From NCBI RefSeq assembly GCF_003226565.1, contig NZ_QKOE01000003.1:124001-188000 (forward strand): a stretch of 64,000 nt of DNA, given 5' to 3'. The translations under genes were made by a program, and so were the position numbers. Below, piece by piece: positions 9,801 to 19,096 of the stretch. The DNA is from Parazoarcus communis SWub3 = DSM 12120. Its GTDB lineage: Bacteria; Pseudomonadota; Gammaproteobacteria; Burkholderiales; Rhodocyclaceae. Numbering within the stretch: position 1 is the first letter of the stretch; every line of letters starts with the position of its first letter. The notes beneath the pieces were generated by a model that worked only from the letters and a program-made list of their open reading frames with translations, was not told the origin of the DNA and ran no database searches.

Positions 9801-10553
9801 CTAGCCGGCAAACCACGCAATGATGACGGACACATTGTCCCGCCCTCCATGCGCAATCGCAGCCTCAACCAGCGCCTGAGCCGCCTCTTCAGGCTCCAGC
9901 GCACCTGACAGCAAGCCAGCGATCTCGGCCTCGACCAACATGTCGGTCAGACCATCAGAGCACAACAGGAAACGATCCCCGGCTTGCAGCGGATGCACGC
10001 CGATGTCCGGAACAACCTCTTCAGCCACCCCGACCCCACGTGTCAGCAACCCCCGATACGACAGGGTTCCCGCCTCACTGGCGTCGATCATGCCGGCATC
10101 GATCTGCTCCTGCAACACCGTGTGATCACGCGTCAGACAGGTCAGCACGCCACGCCTCAGACGATACAGCCGCGAGTCTCCCACATGGACATGAACGAGA
10201 TGTCGGCGATCGAGCACGGCAGCGACCAGCGTCGCCCCCATCCCCGCCAACTCAGGCATTCCCATGGCGGTGCAGCGGATCGCGGAATTGGCGGCCACCA
10301 CGCCCTGCAGCAAGGCTTCAGCGCAGACCTCGGATGGCGGATCCTGCGACAGACGATCCTGCAGGCAATGCAACATCTGACTGATGGTCAGCGCCGCTGC
10401 AACATCCCCTCCCCGATACCCACCCATTCCATCAGCCAGCAACAACCAGCCATGCGCCTCGTCCACCCAGACCGCGTCCTCATTGCGCGCACGAACACAA
10501 CCGACATGCGACAGACTGGCGCACCTCAAGCGCTCACCGGAGCCTCCGGTCAC
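9801..10553 (-). CDS. PP2C-family Ser/Thr protein phosphatase
   Basis: A 250-residue metal-dependent phosphatase that should remove phosphate from Ser/Thr residues in the cytoplasm. Visible motifs are RNEDAV (23-28), DGMGG (41-45), GMGATL, VGDSRLYR, CSDGLTD and GGRDNVSV, which supply the metal-binding aspartates. I chose the GTG at 10553 because GGGGAG lies five bases ahead; the frame could also open at a GTG at 10634. The gene leads a same-strand run with the FHA, PDE-like and GAF-ATPase genes. No Ser/Thr kinase is present in the window. Confidence 0.9.
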   Translation of the reverse strand: MTGGSGERLRCASLSHVGCVRARNEDAVWVDEAHGWLLLADGMGGYRGGDVAAALTISQMLHCLQDRLSQDPPSEVCAEALLQGVVAANSAIRCTAMGMPELAGMGATLVAAVLDRRHLVHVHVGDSRLYRLRRGVLTCLTRDHTVLQEQIDAGMIDASEAGTLSYRGLLTRGVGVAEEVVPDIGVHPLQAGDRFLLCSDGLTDMLVEAEIAGLLSGALEPEEAAQALVEAAIAHGGRDNVSVIIAWFAG

Positions 10554-10669
10554 GCCATCTCCCCGGTCGTCTGGATTATCGACTCTCACCCGGCCCTCAA
10601 CTGGAAAAAGACCCTGCCGGCCACATGACACCACGACGTGTACATTCTAGCGCCCCATGTCCGGGCTCG

Positions 10670-10697
10670 AAAAAAAAGCGCCGGTCACCCGGCGCTT
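10670..10697 (-). terminator. Rho-independent terminator of sucCD
   Basis: On the minus strand an eight-base-pair perfect stem AGCGCCGG/CCGGCGCT with a GTGA loop is followed by eight T residues. It begins 27 bases past the sucD stop. It also separates sucCD from the PP2C gene on the same strand. Confidence 0.93.
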
Positions 10698-10723
10698 CTT
10701 TCAGTGCTTCGTCCTGGACCGAA

Positions 10724-11617
10724 TCAGAGCATGGCCTTGAGCAGCTTGCCCATCTCGGACGGGTTACGCGTCACCTTGAAGCCACACTCTTCCATGATGG
10801 CGAGCTTGGCATCGGCGGTATCCGCACCACCAGAGATCAATGCACCAGCATGACCCATGCGCTTGCCCGCCGGCGCAGTGACACCCGCGATGAAGCCGAC
10901 GATGGGCTTCTTCATGTTGTCCTTGCACCACTGGGCAGCTTCGGCTTCGTCCGGACCGCCGATTTCGCCGATCATGATCACCGCATCGGTATCCGGATCG
11001 TCGTTGAACATGCGCATCACATCGATGTGCTTCAGACCGTTGATCGGATCGCCACCGATACCGACCGCCGACGACTGACCCAGGCCGATTTCAGTCAACT
11101 GGGCAACCGCTTCATAGGTCAGCGTGCCGGAGCGCGACACCACACCGATACGACCCTTGCGATGGATATGGCCCGGCATGATGCCGATCTTGATTTCGTC
11201 CGGCGTGATCAGACCCGGGCAGTTCGGACCCAGCAGCAGGGTTTCCTTGCCGCCGGCAGCAACCTTGGCCTTCATCTTGTTGCGCACGATCAGCATGTCG
11301 CGAACAGGAATGCCTTCGGTAATGCAGATTGCCAGATCAAGATCGGCCTCGACCGCTTCCCAGATCGCATCGGCGGCGCCAGCGGGCGGCACGTAGATCA
11401 CGGACACGGTTGCACCCGTCTCGGCAGCGGCTTCCTTCACCGAAGCGTAGATGGGGATGTCGAAGATCTTCTCGCCAGCCTTCTTGGGGTTCACACCAGC
11501 CACGAAGCAGTTCTTGCCATTGGCGTATTCCTGGCACTTTTCGGTATGGAACTGGCCGGTCTTGCCGGTGATGCCCTGGGTGATGACCTTGGTGTCTTTA
11601 TTGATCAGGATAGACAT
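10724..11617 (-). CDS. sucD: Succinyl-CoA synthetase alpha subunit
   Basis: With SucC it couples succinyl-CoA cleavage to nucleotide triphosphate formation in the TCA cycle. The 297-residue subunit holds the CoA-binding Rossmann region (QGITGKTG near the N-terminus) and the phospho-histidine loop in [11 protein letters not shown], near residue 246. ATG 11617 follows AAGGAG at eight bases; a TTG two codons upstream is less likely. It lies 12 bases after sucC and a strong terminator follows. Confidence 0.97.
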   Translation of the reverse strand: MSILINKDTKVITQGITGKTGQFHTEKCQEYANGKNCFVAGVNPKKAGEKIFDIPIYASVKEAAAETGATVSVIYVPPAGAADAIWEAVEADLDLAICITEGIPVRDMLIVRNKMKAKVAAGGKETLLLGPNCPGLITPDEIKIGIMPGHIHRKGRIGVVSRSGTLTYEAVAQLTEIGLGQSSAVGIGGDPINGLKHIDVMRMFNDDPDTDAVIMIGEIGGPDEAEAAQWCKDNMKKPIVGFIAGVTAPAGKRMGHAGALISGGADTADAKLAIMEECGFKVTRNPSEMGKLLKAML

Positions 11618-11629
11618 TCGCAACGCTCC

Positions 11630-12790
11630 TTACTTGACCGCAGCGACGATCTTGGTCGCAGCTTCCGCCATGGTGTCGGCGGAGATGATCGGCAGACCCG
11701 ACTCGGCGAGGATCTTCTTGCCGAGGTCTTCGTTGGTGCCCTTCATGCGCACCACGAGCGGGACGGAAAGGTTGACTTCACGCGCTGCAGTCACCACGCC
11801 GGTAGCGATGGTGTCACACTTCATGATGCCGCCGAAGATGTTGACCAGAATGCCCTTGACCTTGGGGTTCTTGAGCATGATCTTGAAAGCTTCGGTGACC
11901 TTCTCGGTGGTCGCGCCACCACCAACGTCAAGGAAGTTGGCCGGCTCGGCGCCGAACAGCTTGATCGTGTCCATGGTCGCCATCGCCAGACCGGCGCCAT
12001 TGACCAGACAACCGATATTGCCGTCGAGGCTGATGTAGGCGAGGTCGAACTTGGAGGCCTCGATTTCGTCGGCATCTTCCTCATCGAGATCGCGATAGGC
12101 GACGATCTCGGGATGACGATAAAGCGCGTTGGAGTCGAAGTTGAACTTGGCGTCCAGGGCCTTCACCGTGCCATTGCCTTCGTGGATCAGCGGATTGATT
12201 TCCGCCAGCGAGGCATCGGTTTCCATGTAGCAGGTGTAGAGTTTCTTGAGTGCATCGACCGCCTGCGCGACCGAGCTATCGGGCATGCCGATACCCTTGG
12301 CGAGTTCGGTCGCCTGAGCGTCGGTCAGACCCGTTGCCGGATCGACAAACACCTTGAGGATCTTTTCGGGGGTATTGTGGGCAACTTCCTCGATATCCAT
12401 GCCGCCTTCGGACGACGCCATGATGGCGACGCGCTGGGTAGCACGATCGGTCAGTGCAGCAACGTAGTATTCATGCTGGATGTCAGCGCCTTCCTCGATC
12501 AGCAGGTTGCGCACCTTCTGACCTTCCGGTCCGGTCTGATGAGTGATGAGCTGCATGCCGAGGATCTCGGACGCATACTTGCGCACTTCGTCAAGCGACT
12601 TGGCAAGCTTGACGCCGCCGCCCTTGCCGCGGCCGCCGGCGTGAATCTGGGCCTTGACCACCCAGATCTTGCCGCCAAGCTCTTCGGCTGCCTTCACTGC
12701 GCCTTCAACGCTGGTGCAGTGGATGCCACGCGGCGTCACGACGCCGAACTTTCTTAGAACTTCTTTTGCCTGATACTCATGAATCTTCAT
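11630..12790 (-). CDS. sucC: Succinyl-CoA synthetase beta subunit
   Basis: The ATP-grasp partner of SucD, binding nucleotide and succinate. It has 386 residues, the usual length. It opens with [17 protein letters not shown] and carries the [16 protein letters not shown] loop and the C-terminal [10 protein letters not shown] segment typical of the family. It is first in a two-gene sucCD operon with a 241-base upstream gap that contains a TATAAT on this strand. Confidence 0.97.
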   Translation of the reverse strand: MKIHEYQAKEVLRKFGVVTPRGIHCTSVEGAVKAAEELGGKIWVVKAQIHAGGRGKGGGVKLAKSLDEVRKYASEILGMQLITHQTGPEGQKVRNLLIEEGADIQHEYYVAALTDRATQRVAIMASSEGGMDIEEVAHNTPEKILKVFVDPATGLTDAQATELAKGIGMPDSSVAQAVDALKKLYTCYMETDASLAEINPLIHEGNGTVKALDAKFNFDSNALYRHPEIVAYRDLDEEDADEIEASKFDLAYISLDGNIGCLVNGAGLAMATMDTIKLFGAEPANFLDVGGGATTEKVTEAFKIMLKNPKVKGILVNIFGGIMKCDTIATGVVTAAREVNLSVPLVVRMKGTNEDLGKKILAESGLPIISADTMAEAATKIVAAVK

Positions 12791-12976
12791 GGTTGCCCTT
12801 CGATCGAAGTCGTGGCGTACAGAGCGCCGCGAGCAGGTTGATGGGACGCTTCGGAGCTTCGCTCCACGACGAACGCCGTCTCCCTCGACCGACGCCCACC
12901 GCTATCGGCCGGGCGCGTACACCCGACCTGTCCATTGGCAGGCCACTGCAATGCGTGGTAACCGCAAGAACACCAA

Positions 12977-12982
12977 ATTATA
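12977..12982 (-). promoter_or_regulatory. Putative -10 box of the sucCD promoter
   Basis: A perfect TATAAT lies on the minus strand, giving a leader of roughly 180 bases before sucC. No good -35 hexamer stands 16-18 bases upstream, so an activator may be needed or the box may be fortuitous. The rest of 12791-13031 shows no convincing gene. Confidence 0.45.
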
Positions 12983-13031
12983 ACCGGATTTCTGCAATGC
13001 ACACGGGCGCAAACAGCCTTTGTAACAGCGA

Positions 13032-13580
13032 TCACAGGGTGCCTTTCCGGTACCAGCGCGGGTAGTAACGCTGCACTGCGGCAGACGAGGTCTCCAGGGC
13101 GTGACAACGATCGAGCTGAAACGGCTTCTCACCGTGATCTTCGTTGTCGCGCCGGAAGGTCGCGAAGGTCTGGATCGCGGCAGTCGGCAGAGACAGCAGC
13201 AACTCCGACAGGTGAGAACACCCCCGGACATCGGCAAACATCTCACCAACCGTCTTGCGAAACCCCCTCACCAGATTCAATCCCACCAGTTGCTGGTAGG
13301 CCGGTCCGATCGTGTCGCAATCGCCCGGGTAAGGCACCCTGTCGGAACAGGCCTCTGCGGCCAGGATGGTAAAGGATTGATCCAGCGTGATGCGCACACG
13401 CATCAGATGCACGGGCTCTCCGGCCGGACGAACGCCAGAGGCAATCGGATAATCCTGATCCTTGACATCGACGAGGCTGGCATCGAGCTCCAGCAGACCA
13501 TCCTCGCGTCGATATCCCTCGATCTCGATGCGGCGGACATGAACCCTTTCTCGGGCACAAGCAGGAATGGGAAGCGGCAT
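13032..13580 (-). CDS. DUF2889-type conserved protein
   Basis: A 182-residue protein opening MPLPIPACARERVHVRRIEIEGYRR in outline (basic start, then the GYRREDGL region and a DVKD segment). This matches, from memory, the DUF2889 family of proteobacterial proteins of unknown role. There is no signal peptide or membrane span. A Cys-containing middle section (EACSDRVPYPGDC) and a tyrosine/tryptophan-rich tail (RYYPRWYRKG) are visible. It is alone on its strand between sucC and the divergent fimV-like gene. No function can be assigned. Confidence 0.75.
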   Translation of the reverse strand: MPLPIPACARERVHVRRIEIEGYRREDGLLELDASLVDVKDQDYPIASGVRPAGEPVHLMRVRITLDQSFTILAAEACSDRVPYPGDCDTIGPAYQQLVGLNLVRGFRKTVGEMFADVRGCSHLSELLLSLPTAAIQTFATFRRDNEDHGEKPFQLDRCHALETSSAAVQRYYPRWYRKGTL

Positions 13581-13780
13581 GATGGACGTACGCAGGCGTA
13601 TGGATACATGAGTTTAAACCGTTTTCCGTCTCGGCCAAGGCTGTACGAAAGCGTTAGCATGACAAGTGCGCGCCGAAATCTCGAATAATTCCGCCTGAAC
13701 ATGCATCTCCACTGGAATGCCGCACAATAGTCTGATAAAAACGCCAACATGACCTTACGCAACCGCCGGCCACGCGGAAT

Positions 13781-15745
13781 ATGAAAACAAGACGGACTCG
13801 GATCGCCCTACTCGTCACCAGCCTGTCACTGGGCATACCCGCAACCGTGCACGCGACGGTCTTCGGAGAAATTCTATCCCTGTCACCGATCGGCGCTCCG
13901 CTACGCGTCGAGATCGCTGCCCCTGGCAACCGGCTTCGAGATCCGTCGTGCCTGCGTGTGGTCAGCCCGGAGTCGTCGACAGACGGCTTGCCCTCCATAA
14001 GACGCGCCCGTATCAGCATCACCGGCAGCGGTGCCGACACCCGGCTGGTGGTGAGCGCCGCCGAAGCCATGATGGAGCCCGCAGCAAGCCTCACGCTCGT
14101 CGACGCCTGCGAAGCGCGTTTCCGCAAGCAATACACCTTGCTGTTTCCTTACCCGGTGACCGCACCTGTACTGGCGGCCACACAGCAAGCCGCCAGCCCA
14201 ACTGCCAGCAAACGCCCTACGCGCGGCGATGCCCGGACCTGGGTGACAGCACCTGGCGAATCGCTCGACAGCCTGGGCAAAGCCCTCTACCCCCACGATA
14301 CCGATACCCGTAGGCGGTTTGTACGCGAAACACTGAGGGCCAATCAGGATATCTTCAGCGACGGCAGCTCGGCGACAACCCCCTTGCCTCCAGGCACCAC
14401 CCTCAACATCCCGGACCTGGCGCGACTGAGCGCAACCGCTCGCCCGGCGACGACGCCAGCAAGAGCGGAGCCACGCCCCGCCAAACCCTCGGCGCCTGCC
14501 GCATCACAGCCTGCAACCATTCCCGCCCCACTCAGCCCCTTGCCGACAGGGGCAGGTGAAGACAGGCTGGTGGTCGCGCCAGACCAGCCCACAACAAACC
14601 TACCGGCCTCTGTTGCCTCCGGCCAGATCAAGCTCAGTCCGCTTTCTGAAACGTCCCTGGCGCAACGTGAGCAACAGGTTGCATCGGCCATCGACCGCAC
14701 CACCATCATGCAGATGGAGTTGCTGGAACGGATAAAGGAACTCGAGCAGATTCAGGCACGGCTGATCGAACAGGCCAACCTGGTTGCCCAGCTTCCCGCC
14801 CCGACGGTTGTTGCCCCAAGCCCGCAGGCGGCCGGCACCACGCCACCAGCCATTCCCGAGCCCACACCGTCTTCAGTCTTCGACTGGCTATTGCCGTTGC
14901 TGCTAGGGCTTGGGACCGGTGTCATCGCCTTGACGCTGATCCAGCGCTCACGCCGTGGCCGAGCTGACGCCCGGACACAGGCCTCGTCCACCGCGGTAAC
15001 GAACACACCAAAGCCCACCACGACGCAAGTCACTGACAACGCCCCACCCCAGCCATCCGCACCCGACACGACGGCGTCCCTGCACGTTGCCGGCGTTGCA
15101 CCGCTAGAGTGGGACGGGGCGACAACCGAGACCGCCGATTATGGGCTGGGCCCGCTGGCGGAGGAAGAAGAGGTCGAAGAACACGACTCTGCCATCGAAC
15201 TTGCCGAGATCATGATGAGCTTCGGGCGGGTCCATGGTGCCGCGGAAACCCTTGCGGACTTTATTCGCGGCAATCCCAAGCAAGCCGTTACCCCGTGGCT
15301 CAAGCTCCTTGAGGTTTATCGTGCAGCGGGGCTTCGTGCCGAGTTCGATGGCCTTGCGCGGCAACTGAACAAGACCTTCAACGTCAAGGCCGTCACCTGG
15401 GACAATTTCGATGAGGCACGCAGCGCCCCCGACGCCCTGGAAAAGATGCCCCACCTGATCAAGACCGTTGAAGAGACCTGGGGGACACGTGAATGCCAAG
15501 CCTATCTGCAACGACTGCTACGGGATAACCGTGATGGCACACGGCAGGGTTTCCCGCTGACAGTCATTGACGACATTCTTTGCTTGAACGCGGTACTCGA
15601 GCAGCAGCTGGGCCCCTACAAAGCGGAGCTGGAGCCAGAAGCACGACCGGCGGCGGCCTACGACGACCCCCCTGAAACCGAGCCACCCCACAACGGCCCG
15701 CCAACCACCTTGATCCCGCCGGGCGCGCTGGACAGCAAACACTAG
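13781..15745 (+). CDS. FimV/HubP-like polar pilus-assembly protein
   Basis: FimV-family proteins organise the cell pole and promote type IV pilus assembly. The 654 residues show a signal peptide (1-25, cut after VHA), a FimV N-terminal beta domain (VFGEILSLSPIGAPLRVEI, from 27), a LysM-like peptidoglycan-binding section (about 150-190), a long Pro/Ala linker, a short coiled coil (about 290-325) and one membrane span (about 365-388). A cytoplasmic acidic/TPR-like tail includes the ELAEIMMSFGR segment. It stands alone, with 200 bases upstream and the Nif3-like gene converging from the right. Confidence 0.8.
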   Translation: MKTRRTRIALLVTSLSLGIPATVHATVFGEILSLSPIGAPLRVEIAAPGNRLRDPSCLRVVSPESSTDGLPSIRRARISITGSGADTRLVVSAAEAMMEPAASLTLVDACEARFRKQYTLLFPYPVTAPVLAATQQAASPTASKRPTRGDARTWVTAPGESLDSLGKALYPHDTDTRRRFVRETLRANQDIFSDGSSATTPLPPGTTLNIPDLARLSATARPATTPARAEPRPAKPSAPAASQPATIPAPLSPLPTGAGEDRLVVAPDQPTTNLPASVASGQIKLSPLSETSLAQREQQVASAIDRTTIMQMELLERIKELEQIQARLIEQANLVAQLPAPTVVAPSPQAAGTTPPAIPEPTPSSVFDWLLPLLLGLGTGVIALTLIQRSRRGRADARTQASSTAVTNTPKPTTTQVTDNAPPQPSAPDTTASLHVAGVAPLEWDGATTETADYGLGPLAEEEEVEEHDSAIELAEIMMSFGRVHGAAETLADFIRGNPKQAVTPWLKLLEVYRAAGLRAEFDGLARQLNKTFNVKAVTWDNFDEARSAPDALEKMPHLIKTVEETWGTRECQAYLQRLLRDNRDGTRQGFPLTVIDDILCLNAVLEQQLGPYKAELEPEARPAAAYDDPPETEPPHNGPPTTLIPPGALDSKH

Positions 15746-15776
15746 GCCAGCCCGGCAGGGCGCCTGGCGCCGACAG

Positions 15777-16526
15777 TCAGACGGGGTTCGGGAGATCCAG
15801 GAAACTGGCCTCCAGACCGAGCACATCGCGCAGATAGCCAGCCATCGCCATGGCACCATAGCGTTCGGTCGCATGATGTCCCGCTGCGATGTACGGCACA
15901 CCGGACTCGCGCGCAATGTGAGTGGTCTGTTCGGATATTTCACCCGACACATAGACATCCACACCCGCAGCAATCGCCTGCTCGAAATAGCCCTGCGCGC
16001 CTCCGGTGCACCATGCAAGCCGGCCCACCGGCCGCGCCGGATCCCCCACCAGCACCGGCTCGCGACCGAGGCGCAGGGCCAACTGTTCGGCAAGCTCGGC
16101 CGCCGTCCCGCCCGCGCGTTCGGGCACCCCCAACCAACCGATATCCTGCTCGCCAAAACGCCCGTCCGCGCACCAACCCATCAAGCGGGCCAGCTGTGCG
16201 TTGTTACCCAACTCGGGATGCACGTCCAGCGGCAGGTGATAGGCGAACAAACTGATGTCATGCTGCAGCAGGGTTGCAAGCCGACGCTTGCGCATGCCAA
16301 CGACGCGCCCATCCTCACCCTTCCAGAAATAGCCATGATGCACCAGCACTGCGTCGTAAGCGCCGGCGACCGCAGCATCAAGCAGGGCCTGGCTGGCGGT
16401 CACGCCGCACAGCACCCGGGCGACCTCCGGCCGACCTTCCACTTGCAATCCGTTTGGGCAATAATCCCGCAGTCGGGCCGACTCCATCACCCCGTCCAGA
16501 TGAGCCTGCAAGGCTGTCAATTGCAT
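15777..16526 (-). CDS. Nif3-like dinuclear metal centre (DUF34/YbgI) protein
   Basis: A 249-residue member of the Nif3/YbgI family, a widely conserved fold with a two-metal site of uncertain biochemical role (suggested GTP cyclohydrolase-like or metal insertion functions). Visible signatures are DYCPNGLQVEG near the N-terminus, VHHGYFWKGE, the HLPLDVHP segment and GHHATERYG near the C-terminus, supplying the conserved His and Glu ligands. The start at ATG 16526 gives MQLTALQ; the frame reaches further upstream but over poor sequence. It is divergent from the DegS/AlgW-like gene across 81 bases. Confidence 0.88.
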   Translation of the reverse strand: MQLTALQAHLDGVMESARLRDYCPNGLQVEGRPEVARVLCGVTASQALLDAAVAGAYDAVLVHHGYFWKGEDGRVVGMRKRRLATLLQHDISLFAYHLPLDVHPELGNNAQLARLMGWCADGRFGEQDIGWLGVPERAGGTAAELAEQLALRLGREPVLVGDPARPVGRLAWCTGGAQGYFEQAIAAGVDVYVSGEISEQTTHIARESGVPYIAAGHHATERYGAMAMAGYLRDVLGLEASFLDLPNPV

Positions 16527-16607
16527 GGTTTCCCCACCCTCATTCCTGCCCCTGTCCTGCGGCCTGTTTCTCGTGCCGCCATCCTGTCCTGAAATCGAGT
16601 TTCCATT

Positions 16608-17759
16608 ATGCGCCGCCTGTGGCTGATCTTTGCACAGGCCGTGACCGCAAGCGTCGCGGTTCTGTTCGTACTCAATACCCTGAAACCGGAATGGCTTCAT
16701 GACGCCACGCCAGATGCCGTCATCTCCATCTTCGAGACACCGCGCGCACCCGCGCCGTCCACGGCCCCTGGATCCTATGCGGATGCCGCAGAGCGATCAA
16801 TGCCCGCCGTCGTCCACATTTTCACCAGCAAATCCAGTCGTGCCCAGCGCCACCCGCTGATGAACGACCCTTTGTTCCGCCATTTTTTTGGTGACGGCAA
16901 CAACGAATCGCAACGGAGCGCAGGGCTGGGCTCGGGCGTCATCGTCAGCCCCGAAGGCTACATCCTGACCAACAACCACGTCATCGAAGCCGCTGACGAA
17001 ATCGAAGTCTCACTCAACGACGGACGGAAGTATGCCGCCCGCGTCATTGGCCGCGACCCGGAAACCGACCTGGCCGTACTGCGCATCCAGACCGATACCG
17101 TACTGCCGGCGATCACCTTTGCAACAGGCGAGCCACTGCGTGTAGGCGACGTCGTGCTCGCCATCGGCAACCCCTTTGGCGTTGGCCAGACCGTCACCAT
17201 GGGCATCATCTCGGCCCTCGGCCGCAGCCAGCTCGGCATCAACACCTTCGAGAACTACATCCAGACCGATGCAGCGATCAACCCTGGCAACTCGGGCGGC
17301 GCCCTTGTCGACGGAAGCGGCAGTCTGGTCGGCATCAATACCGCGATCTACTCGCGCTCCGGTGGCTCACTCGGCATCGGGTTTGCCATCCCGGTTTCCA
17401 TCGCACGCGACGTGCTGGAGCAGATCATTGCCTCCGGTGAAGTCGTACGCGGCTGGGTGGGCGTGGAAATTCGTGAACTGACCCCGGAGCTGGCCAACAC
17501 CTTTGGCCTGCGCAACACTGCGGGGGCACTGATCGCAGGCGTGCTGAGAGGCAGTCCGGCGGAACGAGGCGGCATTCGCCCCGGCGACATCCTGCTAGAC
17601 GTCGATGGGCGCTCGGTGCAAGACCCGAAAGGCATGCTCGAAATGGTCGCAGCCCTGCCGCCAGGCAAAACTGCAAGCTTCCGTGTCCGCCGCTCGGGCG
17701 AGGAAATCGAACTGAAAGTCGCAGTCGGTCGTCGTCCGACACCTCAGGCAGTACGCTGA
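16608..17759 (+). CDS. DegS/AlgW-like membrane-anchored serine protease
   Basis: A 383-residue HtrA protease with one PDZ domain. An N-terminal hydrophobic anchor (about 5-24) is followed by the trypsin-like domain with catalytic His124 (TNNHVIE), Asp154 (DPETDLAV) and Ser229 (PGNSGGAL). The PDZ domain covers about 280-370. One PDZ plus an uncleaved-looking anchor fits the DegS/AlgW class, which cleaves anti-sigma factors in the envelope stress response. DegP/DegQ have two PDZ domains. No rseA or rpoE gene is near, so this role is inferred from architecture. Confidence 0.88.
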   Translation: MRRLWLIFAQAVTASVAVLFVLNTLKPEWLHDATPDAVISIFETPRAPAPSTAPGSYADAAERSMPAVVHIFTSKSSRAQRHPLMNDPLFRHFFGDGNNESQRSAGLGSGVIVSPEGYILTNNHVIEAADEIEVSLNDGRKYAARVIGRDPETDLAVLRIQTDTVLPAITFATGEPLRVGDVVLAIGNPFGVGQTVTMGIISALGRSQLGINTFENYIQTDAAINPGNSGGALVDGSGSLVGINTAIYSRSGGSLGIGFAIPVSIARDVLEQIIASGEVVRGWVGVEIRELTPELANTFGLRNTAGALIAGVLRGSPAERGGIRPGDILLDVDGRSVQDPKGMLEMVAALPPGKTASFRVRRSGEEIELKVAVGRRPTPQAVR

Positions 17760-17766
17760 AACACGC

Positions 17767-17797
17767 CACGCCGGGCATCTGGTCGATGCCCGGCGTG
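17767..17797. terminator. Long hairpin between convergent protease and tatC genes
   Basis: A perfect 13-base-pair inverted repeat (CACGCCGGGCATC and its complement) with a five-base loop lies in the 53-base gap between convergent genes. It has no T run on either strand, so it is not a classic intrinsic terminator. It may block read-through or stabilise mRNA ends on both strands. Confidence 0.55.
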
Positions 17798-17812
17798 AAT
17801 CGAGCCCTGACC

Positions 17813-18616
17813 TTACTTGGCGTCGCGCTCGCTCGCTTCGATACGATCCAGCTCCCGGTCCATCTCGTCAGTCGATGGTGGCACATAGTCCGAGACGGGC
17901 GCCGGCTTGGAGATCATGCCAGCAATGATGATGCCGAGTTCGAACAGCAGACACATCGGCACAGCCAGCATGAACTGCGAGATCACATCAGGCGGCGTAA
18001 TGATGGCCGCGATCACGAAGGCACCGACGATTACGTAAGGCCGGGCCTCCTTCAGCTTGGCGATGCTGACCACACCCGTCTTGACCAGCAGGATAACCGC
18101 CACCGGCACCTCGAAGGTCAGGCCAAAGGCGATGAACATCGACATCACGAAGGACAGGTACTGCTCGATATCCGGCGCGGGAACGATGCTCTTTGGCGCG
18201 AACTCGGCGATAAAGCGGAAAACCGTGCCGAACACGAAGAAGTAACAGAACGCCATGCCCAGCAGGAACAGCAAGGTACTGCCGGCAACCAGCGGGATCG
18301 CCAGCTTGCGCTCATGCGCGTACAGCCCTGGCGCGACGAACGCCCAGGCCTGATACAGCACCACCGGCAAAGCCAGCACGAAAGCCACCATCATGGTGAC
18401 CTTGACCGGCACAAAGAATGGCGTGACGACACCGGTGGCAATCATGTGGGTACCTTCCGGCAAGGTATCCATCATCGGCTTGGCAAGGACGTCGTAAATG
18501 TCGCCGGCCCACGGCATCAGACAGACAAAGACGATGACGAGGGCGACGATGGCCCGCAACATGCGATCACGCAACTCGATGAGGTGCGCAATGAAAGTTT
18601 CCTGGGTTTCGCTCAT
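17813..18616 (-). CDS. tatC: Sec-independent translocase subunit TatC
   Basis: Polytopic inner-membrane receptor of the twin-arginine export pathway for folded proteins. The 267 residues contain the N-terminal FIAHLIELRDR segment that contacts the twin-arginine signal, six hydrophobic spans and the VPVAVILL/FVIAAIITPPD regions. It is last of tatABC, its start overlapping the tatB stop by four bases. The C-terminal tail beyond the last span is long and acidic/basic mixed. Confidence 0.97.
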   Translation of the reverse strand: MSETQETFIAHLIELRDRMLRAIVALVIVFVCLMPWAGDIYDVLAKPMMDTLPEGTHMIATGVVTPFFVPVKVTMMVAFVLALPVVLYQAWAFVAPGLYAHERKLAIPLVAGSTLLFLLGMAFCYFFVFGTVFRFIAEFAPKSIVPAPDIEQYLSFVMSMFIAFGLTFEVPVAVILLVKTGVVSIAKLKEARPYVIVGAFVIAAIITPPDVISQFMLAVPMCLLFELGIIIAGMISKPAPVSDYVPPSTDEMDRELDRIEASERDAK

Positions 18617-19032
18617 GCCTTGTCCGCCGGTACTGACTGACGTTTCTCCGAATCCAGCCCAAGCTCTAGCTGCGGTCCAGCATCACTCAGCGCGGTATTT
18701 GCCACTCCCTGGCCGATAGGGGCAGTACCATCGGGCAGCGCGGACTTGAGATCGGTGACGGCATCACCGACACCGGACTCGAAACGGTCCATCTGCGAGC
18801 GCACCGAGGTTTCCACCTCACGCGCCTGCTCCTGAACCTGCTGTTGAAGCTTCTTCAGCTCATCGAGCTGCATTTCGCGCTGGATATCGGACTTCACATC
18901 CGACACATAACGCTGCAGACGTCCCAGCAAGTGACCCGCCGTACGTGCAACCTTGGGCAGCCGCTCGGGGCCCACCACGATCAGCATCACCACGCCGATG
19001 ACGGCGAGTTCCGAAAAACCGAAATCGAACAT
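18613..19032 (-). CDS. tatB: Sec-independent translocase subunit TatB
   Basis: Forms the substrate-recognition complex with TatC. The 139-residue protein has one N-terminal span (MFDFGFSELAVIGVVMLIVV), the GPERLP hinge motif, then an amphipathic helix and a charged cytoplasmic tail of about 100 residues. These features distinguish TatB from TatA. It follows tatA after 64 bases that contain a strong hairpin. Confidence 0.95.
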   Translation of the reverse strand: MFDFGFSELAVIGVVMLIVVGPERLPKVARTAGHLLGRLQRYVSDVKSDIQREMQLDELKKLQQQVQEQAREVETSVRSQMDRFESGVGDAVTDLKSALPDGTAPIGQGVANTALSDAGPQLELGLDSEKRQSVPADKA

Positions 19033-19055
19033 TTTTCCTGCCCAGGGCGAAAACG

Positions 19056-19077
19056 AAGGGGCGCTAAGGCGCCCCTT
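19056..19077 (-). terminator. Intercistronic hairpin between tatA and tatB
   Basis: A perfect nine-base-pair stem AAGGGGCGC/GCGCCCCTT with a CTTA loop lies between the tatA stop and tatB start. On the minus strand it is followed by CGTTTTCG, only a weak T run. It could act as a partial terminator or stabilise the tatA 3' end, lowering tatB and tatC output relative to tatA. Confidence 0.55.
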
Positions 19078-19096
19078 GCTCGCAGATCAAAGCATT

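Noticed and set aside
10625-12757. 710-codon plus-strand open frame antisense to sucCD
   Set aside because: It mirrors two well-identified genes, has low-complexity His/Arg/Asp-rich composition and no family resemblance. Long antisense frames are expected at this GC content.
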